Under the pieces are notes generated by a model, which was not told the origin of the DNA, did no database searches, and saw nothing but the letters and a program-made list of their open reading frames with translations. From NCBI GenBank assembly GCA_964036295.1, contig OZ038469.1, positions 7,146,067 to 7,210,066 on the forward strand: a stretch of DNA of 64,000 nt. Reading direction: 5' to 3'. The stretch is from Plumapathes pennacea (Eukaryota > Cnidaria > Anthozoa > Antipatharia > Myriopathidae). Positions 15,529-26,618 of this stretch are shown here, in pieces. The position numbers were made by a program, and so were the translations under genes. How positions within the stretch are numbered: position 1 is the stretch's first letter; each line of letters begins with the position of its first letter.

Positions 15529-17058
15529 ATGGCCACGCCCCCCGCTACACGTATTGATGATGGTTCCATTGCTGACGAGATTTTTGGACCCCCGAGACCC
15601 GTAAACTACGCTGGTGCTGCCAGAACAGGACTTCCTAACGAACGAGATAACCGACCCAGAATGGCAATGCATGTCCACCCCGACAATACCCTGCCTGGAC
15701 GCCCCTGTACTGCAGTCATAAATCCTCGAGGAAGATATGCTGCTGGAGATATTTTCGATGCACTGCAGGCGGCTGAGATCGACCCAAAAAGCCTCAGCTG
15801 CCTACAGAGAAAATCAAATGGCGAGGTAACGCTTATCTTTCGGACCGTCGCCCAAAAAGAACTCTTCCTGTCTAAGTGCTCCCTGACTGTCAACGACCAA
15901 CGACTGGCCATCCAAGACGCTGACCGCCCTCTCACTTTCCTTAATTTCTATGACGCCCCCCATGAACTCCCAGATCCCGCGATCATCACTCGCTTACTTC
16001 CCTACTGCGAAGTACTCCACCACCGCCGTGGGAAATTCCAGCAGCCCGAGGGAGTTATGAACGGCATACGACACTACCGAGTTAGAATTCACCAACCCAT
16101 CCCGAGCTACCTACGATTTGGCAAAACACTGATCGCACTAAAACACAACGGACAAGAAGAAACCTGCCGACACTGTAACCAACCGGGACACTACGCCAAC
16201 CACTGTCGAACCCTCACCTGCTACAACTGCGGAGAAACTGGACACCAGGCACCAGAATGCCCAGGCCCAGTCTTGTGCTCCATATGCCATGACCCCTCCC
16301 ATAAGGCAAGAACCTGCCCCTACTCCTGGGACCGCTCGCTGGTACGAGTGACACCATCGTCCGACCAGGAAGTGGACGTGGAAGGAGACAGTACACCGAC
16401 ACATGACATTACGGACAGCAACCCCTACGCCGTACTGAACGACCTGACTGACACAGAAATAACAGCTGAAACTGCTACATTTGCCACTGACAAAACTGAA
16501 CAACAGGAAAAAAATAACCCACAAACTGAAACACAGATACAAATCACCTCACACACAGAAACACAAGAACTTGACAACACTGACCACCGAGACAGCGACA
16601 ACGAATCCTCCGCGGAGTCTGACCTCTCAGACGAGGAAACGGAAACACAGACAGAACACTATACCAGTGCACCTGAAGAAATCTACAGCAGACCCTCCTC
16701 ACCAAACAGAGACACAATACAACATCAGACCACAGTGCGACGAGAGACACATCCAACCACACACAATGGCCGAAAACCAGCCCCCCTGATGGCTGTAGAA
16801 ATTCCATCCAGAATACCTACCCGCCCCTTAATCCCTCTTGTCACCCAGACACCGGACACCCTACAAACACAACAACTTTTCCCAGATACACCTGAGCCCG
16901 AAGAAACTTCCCCTGGACAGACAACGGAGCAAGAGGACACCCCCATGCAGGACCCTTCCCTCAAAAGGACAAGAGATGTGACCCCCCCTAAACCCCAAAG
17001 GAAGAAAGGCAAAGCCAATAAGGATACCCCAAAGAAGAAAAAGAACAAGTCCCGATGA
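15529..17058 (+). CDS. Element C1 ORF1: three-CCHC-knuckle protein
   Basis: 509 aa from the ATG at 15529 (MATPPATRIDDG). An earlier in-frame ATG at 15511 is not kept in C2, which has R there. Three knuckles follow one another: C213/C216/H221/C226, C231/C234/H239/C244 and C250/C253/H258/C263. The next ~200 residues are rich in Thr, Glu, Asp and Gln. The end is strongly basic (RKKGKANKDTPKKKKNKSR), like a nuclear localisation or RNA-binding tail. It probably binds element RNA. The ORF2 frame begins after a gap of about 80 nt. Confidence 0.9.
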   Translation: MATPPATRIDDGSIADEIFGPPRPVNYAGAARTGLPNERDNRPRMAMHVHPDNTLPGRPCTAVINPRGRYAAGDIFDALQAAEIDPKSLSCLQRKSNGEVTLIFRTVAQKELFLSKCSLTVNDQRLAIQDADRPLTFLNFYDAPHELPDPAIITRLLPYCEVLHHRRGKFQQPEGVMNGIRHYRVRIHQPIPSYLRFGKTLIALKHNGQEETCRHCNQPGHYANHCRTLTCYNCGETGHQAPECPGPVLCSICHDPSHKARTCPYSWDRSLVRVTPSSDQEVDVEGDSTPTHDITDSNPYAVLNDLTDTEITAETATFATDKTEQQEKNNPQTETQIQITSHTETQELDNTDHRDSDNESSAESDLSDEETETQTEHYTSAPEEIYSRPSSPNRDTIQHQTTVRRETHPTTHNGRKPAPLMAVEIPSRIPTRPLIPLVTQTPDTLQTQQLFPDTPEPEETSPGQTTEQEDTPMQDPSLKRTRDVTPPKPQRKKGKANKDTPKKKKNKSR

Positions 17059-17135
17059 AACGGTATGCCAGCTTTAATAATTTCTGTATAACCTTTACAC
17101 TATGATTCTGGTCTCTCCCCCACCCCTCTACTTAA

Positions 17136-20100
17136 GCCTACGCTGACACAATCAGAATATCATCTCTAAATCTCAGAGGCCTAGGTGATATCAACAAACG
17201 CAACATCATTTATGATTTCATGAAAAAAAATCCCTCTGACATTTGGCTCCTACAAGAAACTCTAGTGACAAACAATGACAAAATAAAAACCCTGACCACT
17301 GAGTGGCAGGGTAACAGCTTTTGGTCACCAGCCATAGGCAAAAGAGGTGGGGTCTCCACACTCATATCCCCTCATTTCAGAGGGGAGATCTCAACATGGA
17401 GAAAAGACACTGATGGCAGCATTTTAAGTATACTTTTAAAACTAGGAGAGACCAGAATCAACATAGTAAACATATATGCCCCTACGAATAGGATGGATAG
17501 AGAAACCTTTTTTGAAAATCTACCTCAGTATTTCTTCCCAAATGCAAAGATCATCATTGGGGGAGACTTCAACTGCATAGAACAAGCAATAGACAAAATT
17601 GGAGGCAACCAAAACACAGTCACTGAAGACACAAAAAATCTCAAAATTGACTACCAACTAATTGATATCTGGAGGACTTTGAACCCCAACACCAGACAAT
17701 TCACCTGGTTCAATTCGAACATGTCCATCGGGTCCAGACTTGATAGGTTTCTCATACCCAGAAATTACAAACAGCAAACAAAGACATGCACTATGATTCC
17801 ATGCACTTTTTCAGATCATGACTGTGTCCAACTGACCATAATGAATCAAGACACTATTTCTCACGGCCCCGGAATTTGGCGAATGAACACCTCACTCTTA
17901 GGAGATGAACACTACATTGACACAATGAGTAACTTGATCAATACTCACATCGCATATCAAGAAGCCTTCCCCTCAAAAAGGGAATGGTGGGATTTCCTAA
18001 AAACATCAATAAAAGAAAAATCAATCCAAGTATCAAAAATTAAAAGACGAACACAAGACCATCACAGGGTCACACTTACCAACAAACTGATTCAAGCCAA
18101 ACAGAACCTGATCCAAGGAGACACAAATGCACACAAAACAATCGAAACTCTCCAAGCTGAACTGAACTCCATAACCCTGCAGGAAATGGAAGGCAGAAAA
18201 ATTAGAAACAGAGCTCAATGGCTAGAAAAGGGCGAGAAACCCTCCCGATACTTTTGTAACCTAGAAAAAATCAGGACAACCAAAAATACCATAACCTCCA
18301 TTTTCAACAAAAACTCACAGGAAGTATCCGCACAAGCAGACATTGAACAAGCACATGTTGATTTTTACCAAAAACTGTACTCCAAAACACAAACAGATGA
18401 AGACATACAAGACCAACTATTACACAAACTCCCAAAATCCCTGGGAAACACTGAAAAACAATCTTGCGAGGGAGGGCTCACAGTTAACGAGCTACACACA
18501 GCACTCACATCACTGAGCAATAACAAATCGCCTGGGCCTGATGGATTACCCCTTGAATTCTATAGCAGGTTCTGGCCCCTACTGGGTCCCCACCTAGCTG
18601 CAGTTTTAAATGAGAGTTTCCACAAGGGTGAACTTTGCACATCTATGAAACAGAGCGTGACCCGCCTAATTTTCAAGAAAGGCGACAAACGAGATCTAAA
18701 AAACTGGCGGCCTATATCATTACTTAACGTAGATTACAAACTGGGATCGAAAGCCCTTACCAACCGACTAGCCAAAGTACTTCAGCACATTATTGACGAA
18801 GACCAAACATGCTCTGTTCCCAACAGAACTATATCCTCTAATCTTATCTTAATTAGAGACGCCCTACAATACATAGAAAAAACAAACGAAACAGCTATAC
18901 TGATTAATTTAGACCAGGAAAAAGCCTTTGATAAAGTTGACAGAACTTTCTTACTTAAAACACTCAACCAATTTAGTTTTGGGAGAGATTTCCAAGCCTG
19001 GATATCCACCTTATACCATGAAGCCACAACTCAAATAATAGTTAATGGACACTTGACCACAGACATACAACTCCAGAGAGGAGTCAGACAGGGTGACCCC
19101 CTGTCCCCCCTCTTGTATGTCCTTGTAGCTGAGGTTTTGGCAAATAACATCAGAATCGACAACAATATCAAAGGCTTCCTCTTGCCCGGTGCAAAAGGAG
19201 CACAGATTAAGATCAGCCAATATGCTGACGATGCCACCAGTATTCTCAAAGACTTTAAATCAATGCATAACCTCTTTGATCGAGTGAGTGAATACGAAAA
19301 GGCCACAGGGGCCACCTTGAACAAAGGCAAAACTGAAGCTATGTGGTTGGGAGCATGGCGCTCCAGAACTGACAAACCTTTTGGCATAAAATGGGTCAAA
19401 AAAATTAAAATCCTTGGAGCCTGGTTTGGCTACCAGGATACTGAGCAAGATAATTGGCAACCACTGCTTGAAAAACTAAGCACAAAACTGAATATGTGGA
19501 AATCAAGAACTCTATCACTTATTGGCAAAACAACAATCATAAATGTTCTGGGTGCCAGTAAATTCTGGTACCTTGCAAAAATCCTTCCAGTGCCAAAATG
19601 GGTTCTGTCAGCATATCACAAACTAACTTGGCCCTTCCTATGGGGTACAAATATAGAAACTGTAAGCAGAAAGCAATGCCAAACTCCCATAGATACTGGT
19701 GGCCTCAACGTCACAGACTTCAAGTTAAAGGCACAGGCCCTACAAGTCTCAGCCCTAGCACACACTCTCAATAACACAAGCCATAAAAGTTTCTATCTGG
19801 CTAGATATAATGTAGGCCAGAGACTAGCAGGAGTGCACAGTCGCTGGTCCAACTTACGAAGCAACAGCACCCCGAGTGCTCTTCAACCAACTAGGATATA
19901 TAGCGATACAATGAAGGCCTTAACTAAGATATCGAAAGGGTTACAAAACCCTCAAGTCTTTGATTACTCCACAAAAAACAGTTACATAGAATTACAGAAA
20001 TCCTACACAGTAACCCCGCCACTTTATCGATGGCGAGGTGCACTGAGTCCTCAATCTATTCCGAAAACCATTTGGACAACAGCTCGCAAAGAAATAACCG

Positions 20101-20615
20101 AAAATTTCAAAAACGATTTAATTTGGCTGATCCTCAACAGAGGTATAAAAGTAAGAGACTCGATGCACACTTGGGGCTACATCAAGTCCAACAAGTGTGC
20201 TATGTGCGACCAAAAAGAAACTATCGAACACTGCTTCATCACATGCAAACGAGCGCAAAAGGTTTGGAAACACTTCCAACCAACGCTCGACAAAATTCTT
20301 AACGTTTCCACTCCGATCGAACTTACCGCTAAGTCGGTCTTCTTCTATGTATTTCCTGCTCAAACACCAAAGAAAGCCCGTATTGCTCGACACTTGCTGA
20401 AGTCCATCCTGTACGGGATTTGGCACTTTCGCAACAGAGCAACTTTCAGGAATGGAACTGAGGACTCAAGCACAGTTATTAGATATATCGTACATGATAT
20501 CACTACTAGAATACACGTTGATTACTTTAGACTACCATTAGCAACCTTTAGCAGTACCTGGGAAGACAAATCCCTATGCATAATCCAGACTGGAAAGCTC
20601 TGCATTGCTCTGTAA
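17136..20615 (+). CDS. Element C1 ORF2: endonuclease/reverse transcriptase, no in-frame AUG at its start
   Basis: The frame opens at 17136 after a TAA. The endonuclease strand ISSLNLRGLGDINKR, with its catalytic Asn (AAT at 17169), lies before the first in-frame ATG at 17220. Starting at 17220 would remove that residue, so initiation is probably non-AUG, by reinitiation or by frameshift. Numbered from 17136 (1159 aa): LLQETL, GGDFNC and SDHDC (endonuclease); IFKKGDK, NWRPISLLN, LDQEKAFDKVD, GVRQGDPLSPLLYVL and YADD at 696 (reverse transcriptase); C-X2-C-X7-H-X4-C at about 1021. No internal stop or frameshift. Confidence 0.9.
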   Translation, partial: AYADTIRISSLNLRGLGDINKRNIIYDFMKKNPSDIWLLQETLVTNNDKIKTLTTEWQGNSFWSPAIGKRGGVSTLISPHFRGEISTWRKDTDGSILSILLKLGETRINIVNIYAPTNRMDRETFFENLPQYFFPNAKIIIGGDFNCIEQAIDKIGGNQNTVTEDTKNLKIDYQLIDIWRTLNPNTRQFTWFNSNMSIGSRLDRFLIPRNYKQQTKTCTMIPCTFSDHDCVQLTIMNQDTISHGPGIWRMNTSLLGDEHYIDTMSNLINTHIAYQEAFPSKREWWDFLKTSIKEKSIQVSKIKRRTQDHHRVTLTNKLIQAKQNLIQGDTNAHKTIETLQAELNSITLQEMEGRKIRNRAQWLEKGEKPSRYFCNLEKIRTTKNTITSIFNKNSQEVSAQADIEQAHVDFYQKLYSKTQTDEDIQDQLLHKLPKSLGNTEKQSCEGGLTVNELHTALTSLSNNKSPGPDGLPLEFYSRFWPLLGPHLAAVLNESFHKGELCTSMKQSVTRLIFKKGDKRDLKNWRPISLLNVDYKLGSKALTNRLAKVLQHIIDEDQTCSVPNRTISSNLILIRDALQYIEKTNETAILINLDQEKAFDKVDRTFLLKTLNQFSFGRDFQAWISTLYHEATTQIIVNGHLTTDIQLQRGVRQGDPLSPLLYVLVAEVLANNIRIDNNIKGFLLPGAKGAQIKISQYADDATSILKDFKSMHNLFDRVSEYEKATGATLNKGKTEAMWLGAWRSRTDKPFGIKWVKKIKILGAWFGYQDTEQDNWQPLLEKLSTKLNMWKSRTLSLIGKTTIINVLGASKFWYLAKILPVPKWVLSAYHKLTWPFLWGTNIETVSRKQCQTPIDTGGLNVTDFKLKAQALQVSALAHTLNNTSHKSFYLARYNVGQRLAGVHSRWSNLRSNSTPSALQPTRIYSDTMKALTKISKGLQNPQVFDYSTKNSYIELQKSYTVTPPLYRWRGALSPQSIPKTIWTTARKEITENFKNDLIWLILNRGIKVRDSMHTWGYIKSNKCAMCDQKETIEHCFITCKRAQKVWKHFQPTLDKILNVSTPIELTAKSVFFYVFPAQTPKKARIARHLLKSILYGIWHFRNRATFRNGTEDSSTVIRYIVHDITTRIHVDYFRLPLATFSSTWEDKSLCIIQTGKLCIAL

Positions 20616-20757
20616 ATACAAAATCGAACTGCGTCACAAACTCTGAACACTCGACGCCATAGCAACAACCGCTGACCAAAAAAACTGAAACTCTGGAATA
20701 GGAAACACGAACTGTAAATAGGGATGACTGAAATAAAATAGTTTAAAAAGAGAAAAA

Positions 20758-20912
20758 ATCTGTTCTTATCAGCTTAATATCTGATACGCTGCTCATTGAG
20801 TGGCTCAAATATTAAACTGATTTTTGGAACTGGGCTGTGGAATAGAGGCTTGCCTCGTCCCAGCCACGGGTTGTCTCGGTATAGCACTACCTCCGAGTAC
20901 GGCCCACTCCCC
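20758..20912 (+). pseudogene. U2 snRNA: U2 3' segment after element C1
   Basis: U2 resumes at ATCTGTTCTTATC and runs to the normal 3' end with the Sm-type site intact. Without the 5' third it cannot be a functional U2. Confidence 0.93.
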
Positions 20913-21100
20913 TCCGGGGGAACCCAATAAAAGCAAAGAGAACATTGAGATAAAGGCCTGGGCCCCTAGTGCGTCGGTTCTGGCACACTTTAGCATGCAA
21001 GGCGGCATAGAATGGACGCTTGAAAGGGTGGAAGGGTCGTCCCATAAGGAAGGAAGCGGATGTGCGGTCGGCTCAGTTGTTTTGTGGACAAAACAACTTC

Positions 21101-21133
21101 ATACTTACCTGACGCGGGAGGTACTGTGATCAT
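21101..21133 (+). pseudogene. U1 snRNA: U1 5' fragment, interrupted by element D1
   Basis: The first 33 nt of U1, ending GTGATCAT. The last 8 nt (21126-21133) are the left copy of the duplication; the right copy is 26481-26488. This unit has both its snRNA genes disrupted (C1 in U2, D1 in U1). Confidence 0.93.
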
Positions 21134-21223
21134 TTCGCGTGCCTGTCGCAAACGTCTCTTTGTAGCGTTTCTCCCCTCGTAAGTGCGTTTAACTGTTGGA
21201 TTTCTGAAGCTAGCTGGACAACA

Positions 21224-22043
21224 ATGACGTCTTTCGCCAATGTCGTCACCGGTCATGCGATCAGCACCAAGTACCGCGGGATACGACTCAAGGTTAGTGC
21301 CCAGACCAGTGCAGAGGAGACAAGATCTTCCGGCCTATTTTGATGTGCAGGGCACACGCGCTACTCTACTATTCAAAGGCAGGGTGGCTTGCTGCCCTTA
21401 CTGTGACGACACCCGCCATCTTGGCCATGACTGCCCGAACAAGAAGGCACGGAAACGTTGCTTCTTGTGCAACGAGCCCGGGCACTTCCGGAGAAACTGT
21501 CCTAGATTGCAATCTCGCCCGCTCGAGACCGATCAAGGCACTGCTGATCTAGAAGACTCGGCCAATTTAGGTACTGAAAACCCGCCACTCCCCCCGGAAC
21601 AAGAACCAGCACAAGACAAGCCTCTGGAAGCCACGTCTCATCCAGTGCCTGAGTGGCCAAATATTACTCCAGTTGCCGCATCACCACGCCATGACTCGGG
21701 TCTTGCAGATCCAGACATAAATTTTGTGTCTGCCGAGAGCCCACTTCTGTTCTCTGCGCCCTCAACAACACCATCTACAAGACCTTCGCCACCCGCTGAT
21801 TTCTCAACATGCTTCTCCCCACCGGACGACACACTGATCTCTTTCATCACTGTACCCTCGGACTCTTCTGGCTCCACCTCCACTACAAGCGCTCGTCATA
21901 AAATGCCCCCAGTCATCTCCAGCACCCCCGGCATAAAACGGCAGTCGGATACAAGATCTCCTCGAGCTGGCTGGGACCTTCCATCCAAAATTGCGGACCC
22001 AAAACAGATTGCTACAGCTACCAAAACCCTGGACCTCCGATAA
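21224..22043 (+). pseudogene. Element D1 ORF1 (deleted, frameshifted)
   Basis: The native ATG at 21224 (MTSFANVV) is kept, but a deletion after about 21318 removes ~110 codons present in D2 and shifts the frame to a TGA. A second ATG at 21240 in another frame happens to read through into the remaining ORF1, giving 267 aa with both zinc knuckles (CPYCDDTRHLGHDC and CFLCNEPGHFRRNC). Whether that protein is made is unknown. Confidence 0.85.
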
Positions 22044-22134
22044 GTTTATCTCCTTTTTACTTTTTACTGTTTTCCCTATCTACAACATGCTCGATTCACC
22101 CCTCATGCTTGATTCTTTTTCTTTCCCTTTTTAA

Positions 22135-25100
22135 ATAACCTCATTCAACAATTCAATCAAATTGATTTCTATTAATGTCCGCGGCCTTCGGCAGCAGAAC
22201 AAACGAGCTGCTATTTTCAGTTCTTTTGCAGATCAACATTTAGAATTTTGTTTTTTACAAGAAGTATTTGGCTCTCCTTCAGACGAGCTGGCGTGGTCTA
22301 ATGAGTGGCCAGGCCAGTCATTCTGGAACATGAATAACAACCGAGAAGGCGGTGTCGGCATTTTGATAAACCGCAGAGTACAGTTCACTGTGGTGAGTCA
22401 GAAGGCCAACACGTCCGGCCGTATCTTAGCACTAACAATTGAATATTCATCCGCAAAACACCGCATCAATTTCGTTAATGTTTACACTCCTTCAGGAGGT
22501 TCAAACAAAAGGGAAAGAAAAGAATTCTTTTTAAGTCTCTGACTATATCAGCGACGACCCACTAGTTCTCAATGTGCTAGCGGGTGACTTTAATTGCATA
22601 ACAGACCCCGACCTTGACTGCACACCACGACGCAACTATCCTGATTATACAGGCAAAATCTTAGCCAAATCGATTCAACAGCTACAACTTGAAGACATTT
22701 GGCGAACATTTCACCCCAACGAAAAACTGTTTACTTTCAAAAGCGCGAGCGGAAGCCAAAGCCGTGTCGACAAGATATTTACATCACGTCTTTTTCGTAA
22801 CAACATAATCAGAACGGAAATAGAGCCTTTCCCACTGGCGCCCGATCACTGCATGGTCACAGCAGAACTGTGCCTGGACTCGGTTGTCCGTGGGAGAGGG
22901 CTCTGGAAATTAAACACCTCTTTGCTGGACGAACAGGACTACCAACAGAAAATAACCTCATTTTGGACAAACTGGCGAACTAAAAAACGAACGTTTCAGT
23001 CCCTCGGGGATTGGTGGGATGCCAGTAAACTTGGCATCAAAAAGCTTTCCATTCAATATGCAATCCGGAAAAAACAATTAACAAGACAATACGAGAAATA
23101 ACTCCAAAAGCAACTTCGCAACACGAAACGAAAAATGGACTCTCTGGGTCGTGAAAACGACACAGAAAGATATCACAAAATCAAAACGAAATTAGAAAAA
23201 ATTGAACTTGAGCGAGCCCGCGGAATCATTATCCGCGCTCGTGCCAATTGGCACGAAAGCGGCGAGAATGCAACAAAGTATTTTCTGAATCAAGCCAAAA
23301 AGAAAGCCAGTGACAACACCGTACGCGGGATTAAAACTGCGGACGGCACAGTCGTCACCGACAAGACCAGACTACTCTCTGAACACGTCAATTTTTACAC
23401 AAAACTGTACCAGAAAGAAGCTGTTGACAAACAAGCACAGAATCAATGTTTTTCCTGTTTGGAAAAAAAGTTATCAAAAGAAGCCCGCCAGTCCTGCGAA
23501 GGTTTAATCACCGAAACACAATGCTGCAACGCCATAAGTCAGTTCGATAACAATAAATCGCCGGGCACCGATGGTTTGCCAATCGAGTTTTACAAACGCT
23601 TTTGGCGAGTCATCGGCGCCGATTACGTTGAAGTAATTAACCATTGCCTTAACCGGAAAGAACTGACAGACACACAACGGACCGCTGTAATTACTACTTT
23701 GTTTAAGAAGGGAGACCGGCTCAGTTTGAAAAACTGGCGACCAATCTCTCTTCTTAACTGCGATTACAAGATATTGTCTAAGATCTTAAGCCTCCGATTA
23801 GGGAAAGTCTTGGATCAAATCATTTCGACTGATCAAACTTGCGGCATTCCAGGGCGATCGATATCGCACAACATTTTGTTATTAAAAGACCTCATCCGGT
23901 ATTGTAACAAGAAAGACCTCCCCGCGGTCATAATCAGCATTGACCAAATGAAAGCCTTTGACAGAGTAGAGTGGAACTTCCTGTTCCAAACACTCGAAAA
24001 GTTTAATTTCGGCCCCCAATTAATTCAATGGATCAAAATCCTCTACACAGATGTAAAGAGCTGTGTTAAAGTGAACAATTTCATCTCGGAACCATTTAAA
24101 ATTGAAAAAGGCGTCCGTCAAGGATGCGCTTTGTCCCCTTTATTATACGTGTTGGTTGCCGAAGTGCTGGCGTGTATGATTAGAGGTGACAAAGCTATTC
24201 AAGGCATTCCATTACCGGAGTCGAACAAACAATCCAAAATTTCACAATACGCAGACGACACATCACTCACACTTGTACACAAACACTCCATCACACAGGC
24301 TTTTTCAGTATTAGACACATACAAACGTGCTTCAGGAGCCAAGATCAATTTAGAAAAATGTGAAGGCCTCACAGTAGGCAGCTTTAAAGCGGAAACTCAA
24401 TTTCCAGTGAAGTTTGGTATGACAAACACAGCAATTACGCTGTTAGGTACCAATTTGGGTAACAACGACACTTCTTATGCAAACTGGGAACCAAAGGTCC
24501 GGAAATTTTGTAAAGTTCTGGATCTTTGGAAACCACGCAATCTCTCACTGAAAGGCAAAGCAACAGTGATAAACCAATTAGCAACGGCAACAATAATTTA
24601 CACCGGATCAGTGTTCACGCTTCCCGACTGGGCGTACAAAATCATTGAACAGAAAACTTGGGAATTCTTTTGGAACGGGAAGAGTTGCCAGGTCAAAAAG
24701 TCGACCTGCCGGCTTCCCCTGAACAAAGGCGGATACAACATGCCTGATTTTAAACTCAAAATAGCATCCTTACGCACCAAATTTATTGCACATCTGCTAA
24801 GCGACACGCCATCAAAGTGGCGTCCGCTAGCTTTCCATTTTTTAAATAAGTATGGCCGTATTTCTTACGGAAAAGCTATCTTTGCCATTCAGTATTCTTC
24901 CAACAAATTAAGCAACTTAACACCGTTTTATAAGGCATTACTTAAGACGTGGCAGGCGATTGGGGGCCAACGGAAGCTTGACCCCCGAGACGCCGGTCAC
25001 AATCTTATTATGAACGAATTTCTTTTTAATAACAGACACGTTGTGGATCACATAACAGCAAAACCACTTTTCATCCCATCCTGGATAGACCTGGGGGTGG

Positions 25101-25981
25101 TGAGAGTTCGGGACATCTGCTACGAGGACGTCCCCGGCTTTCTCAGCCCGCAGGCTGTTCAGGAGATCCTCAACTACAGAGTAAACATAGCAACATGCAC
25201 TAGACAATTAGAGCAAATTCAGGCTGCACTCCCGCGGGAGTGGCGTGCTAAGATAAACAAAGGCCCCGATTTTGAACAAGTGAAACACTCTGACCTCTAC
25301 GGGGTACAGTGCAACACTATGTTTATTTCGATTGACAAACTAACAGCTAAACGAACCTACGCGACACTACTCGACAAAAACACAGAGACAGACGCACACA
25401 CGACAGTCTGGCGAAATTGCTCGCTGACAGACTACTGGCGAGGAGCGCACAAACATCCGCTCGATCGCAAAATTTCAGACTTAAATTGGAAAATCATTCA
25501 TTCGGCTCTGCCTACGGCCGCAAAACTGACCAAGTGGAAAGTTATCCAAAATCCCACTTGCCGCTCATGCCAAAATGACACAGAAAATACGAAACATATC
25601 TTTTACGACTGCTGTCACGCCAAAACTCTTTGGCATTACATCAGAACTCACATGAGTAAATTTCTCCCGAATTTCATACTTACGTATGAAAATATAATCC
25701 TTGGTCGAAACCTAGACACGAAACTAGTCAAACACCGGCTAGTCAAGCACCTCATAGACACCGGAAAGAAAACACTTTGGACTTTCCGAAACATGCATTT
25801 TCACAATGACACAAATAAGACAAACTGCGTGAAGAATCTGTTCCGTTGTACTCTCCAGAGCTACATCGAGAGAGACTTCTACACCGCCAAAACACATGAG
25901 CCAGACACACGCAACTTTGACTGGGAAACGGACAACGTAATTTGTAGCATCATAAACAACACAGTAGCTCTCAACCTATAA
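22135..25981 (+). pseudogene. Element D1 ORF2: endonuclease/RT, frameshift and nonsense
   Basis: The frame opens at 22135 straight after TAA, without an ATG; an upstream in-frame ATG at 22087 is separated by that stop. The endonuclease starts at ISINVRGLRQQ. A 2-bp deletion near 22537 (AAGTCTCTGAC for AAGTCTCTCTGAC) shifts the frame. A TAA at 23099-23101 replaces a Lys codon of D2. The rest is open from 23135: SIDQMKAFDRVEW, GVRQGCALSPLLYVL, SQYADDTS and C-X2-C-X8-H-X4-C. Not functional as it stands. Confidence 0.92.
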
Positions 25982-26480
25982 GTTAAGCAACGTTGAGCCC
26001 CCGGGGCTTTTCCCGGCCGGTTGACCGACTGGGAATCCCCCCGCAAGCTCACTCTTTGTTTACATCAAAACTTTACATCTTACCCACTCAATAATTAGAT
26101 AATAGTCGCTTACAAGCAGTTAACACATCAATGCCCTGTCCGCATGGCGGCTCTCCTTTTCGTCCGTTTAAATAGACTAGAAGCAAGTCTGGGCGTGCTT
26201 GCATTCCCAGCCTCCGTGCAGACAGCGCCGCATTGACCATCAATGACCCACAATCCTTCTCTTAGAATCCCGAAATTAAACTCCGCATAACTCATGAAAA
26301 AAAAAACTCTAAGCATGTAACCATGCTACTGTTACTGCTCAAAGAACAACGAGCAATGAACACTGCTTTAAAAGAACATTTCGCTCTGTACCAACGGGGC
26401 TCTGCCAGAGCGCTTCCGGCACTTAGCCAGTTGCGCGGCAATTGTAACTTAGGTTATCAATTGTCAATAAAACATTTAAA

Positions 26481-26544
26481 GTGATCATGGAGGCAGTCCT
26501 CTCAGGGTGAGGCCCTTTCATTGCACTTGGACTGGGTTGACCCC

Positions 26545-26576
<32 letters not shown>

Positions 26577-26618
26577 TATAATTTCTGGTAGTGGGGACCT
26601 GCGTTCGCGCTCGTCCCC
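26481..26618 (+). pseudogene. U1 snRNA: U1 3' segment after element D1
   Basis: U1 from GTGATCATGG to the normal 3' end. It lacks the 5' splice-site recognition region, so it cannot be functional. Confidence 0.93.

Larger units (their letters stand above)
15360..20757 (+). mobile_element. Retrotransposon C1, U2 branch-point site (intact frames)
   Basis: A 5398-bp non-LTR element between U2 GATCAAGTG and ATCTGTTC. There is no target duplication; about 4 bp of target is lost. It has a 5'UTR, ORF1 15529-17058, ORF2 17136/17220-20615 and an A-rich tail. The coding strand is rich in A and C. It matches C2 (43435) closely but lacks its mutations, so it is the better candidate for an active copy. 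Target and domain set resemble the U2-specific Tx1 element Keno; identity to it is not established. Confidence 0.92.
21134..26480 (+). mobile_element. Retrotransposon D1, U1 site 2 (defective)
   Basis: A 5347-bp non-LTR element between two copies of GTGATCAT. It is nearly identical to D2 but has a ~0.33-kb deletion in ORF1, a 2-bp frameshift and a nonsense codon in ORF2. The 3'UTR carries a hairpin GCAAG-TCTGGGCGTG-CTTGC (26183-26202), shared in form with element E. The end is AATAAAACATTTAAA. Confidence 0.92.

Noticed and set aside
16138..16542. Minus-strand 134-codon frame in C1 (and its copy in C2)
   Set aside because: Shadow of the ORF1 zinc-knuckle region; Cys and Val richness comes from the complementary strand.
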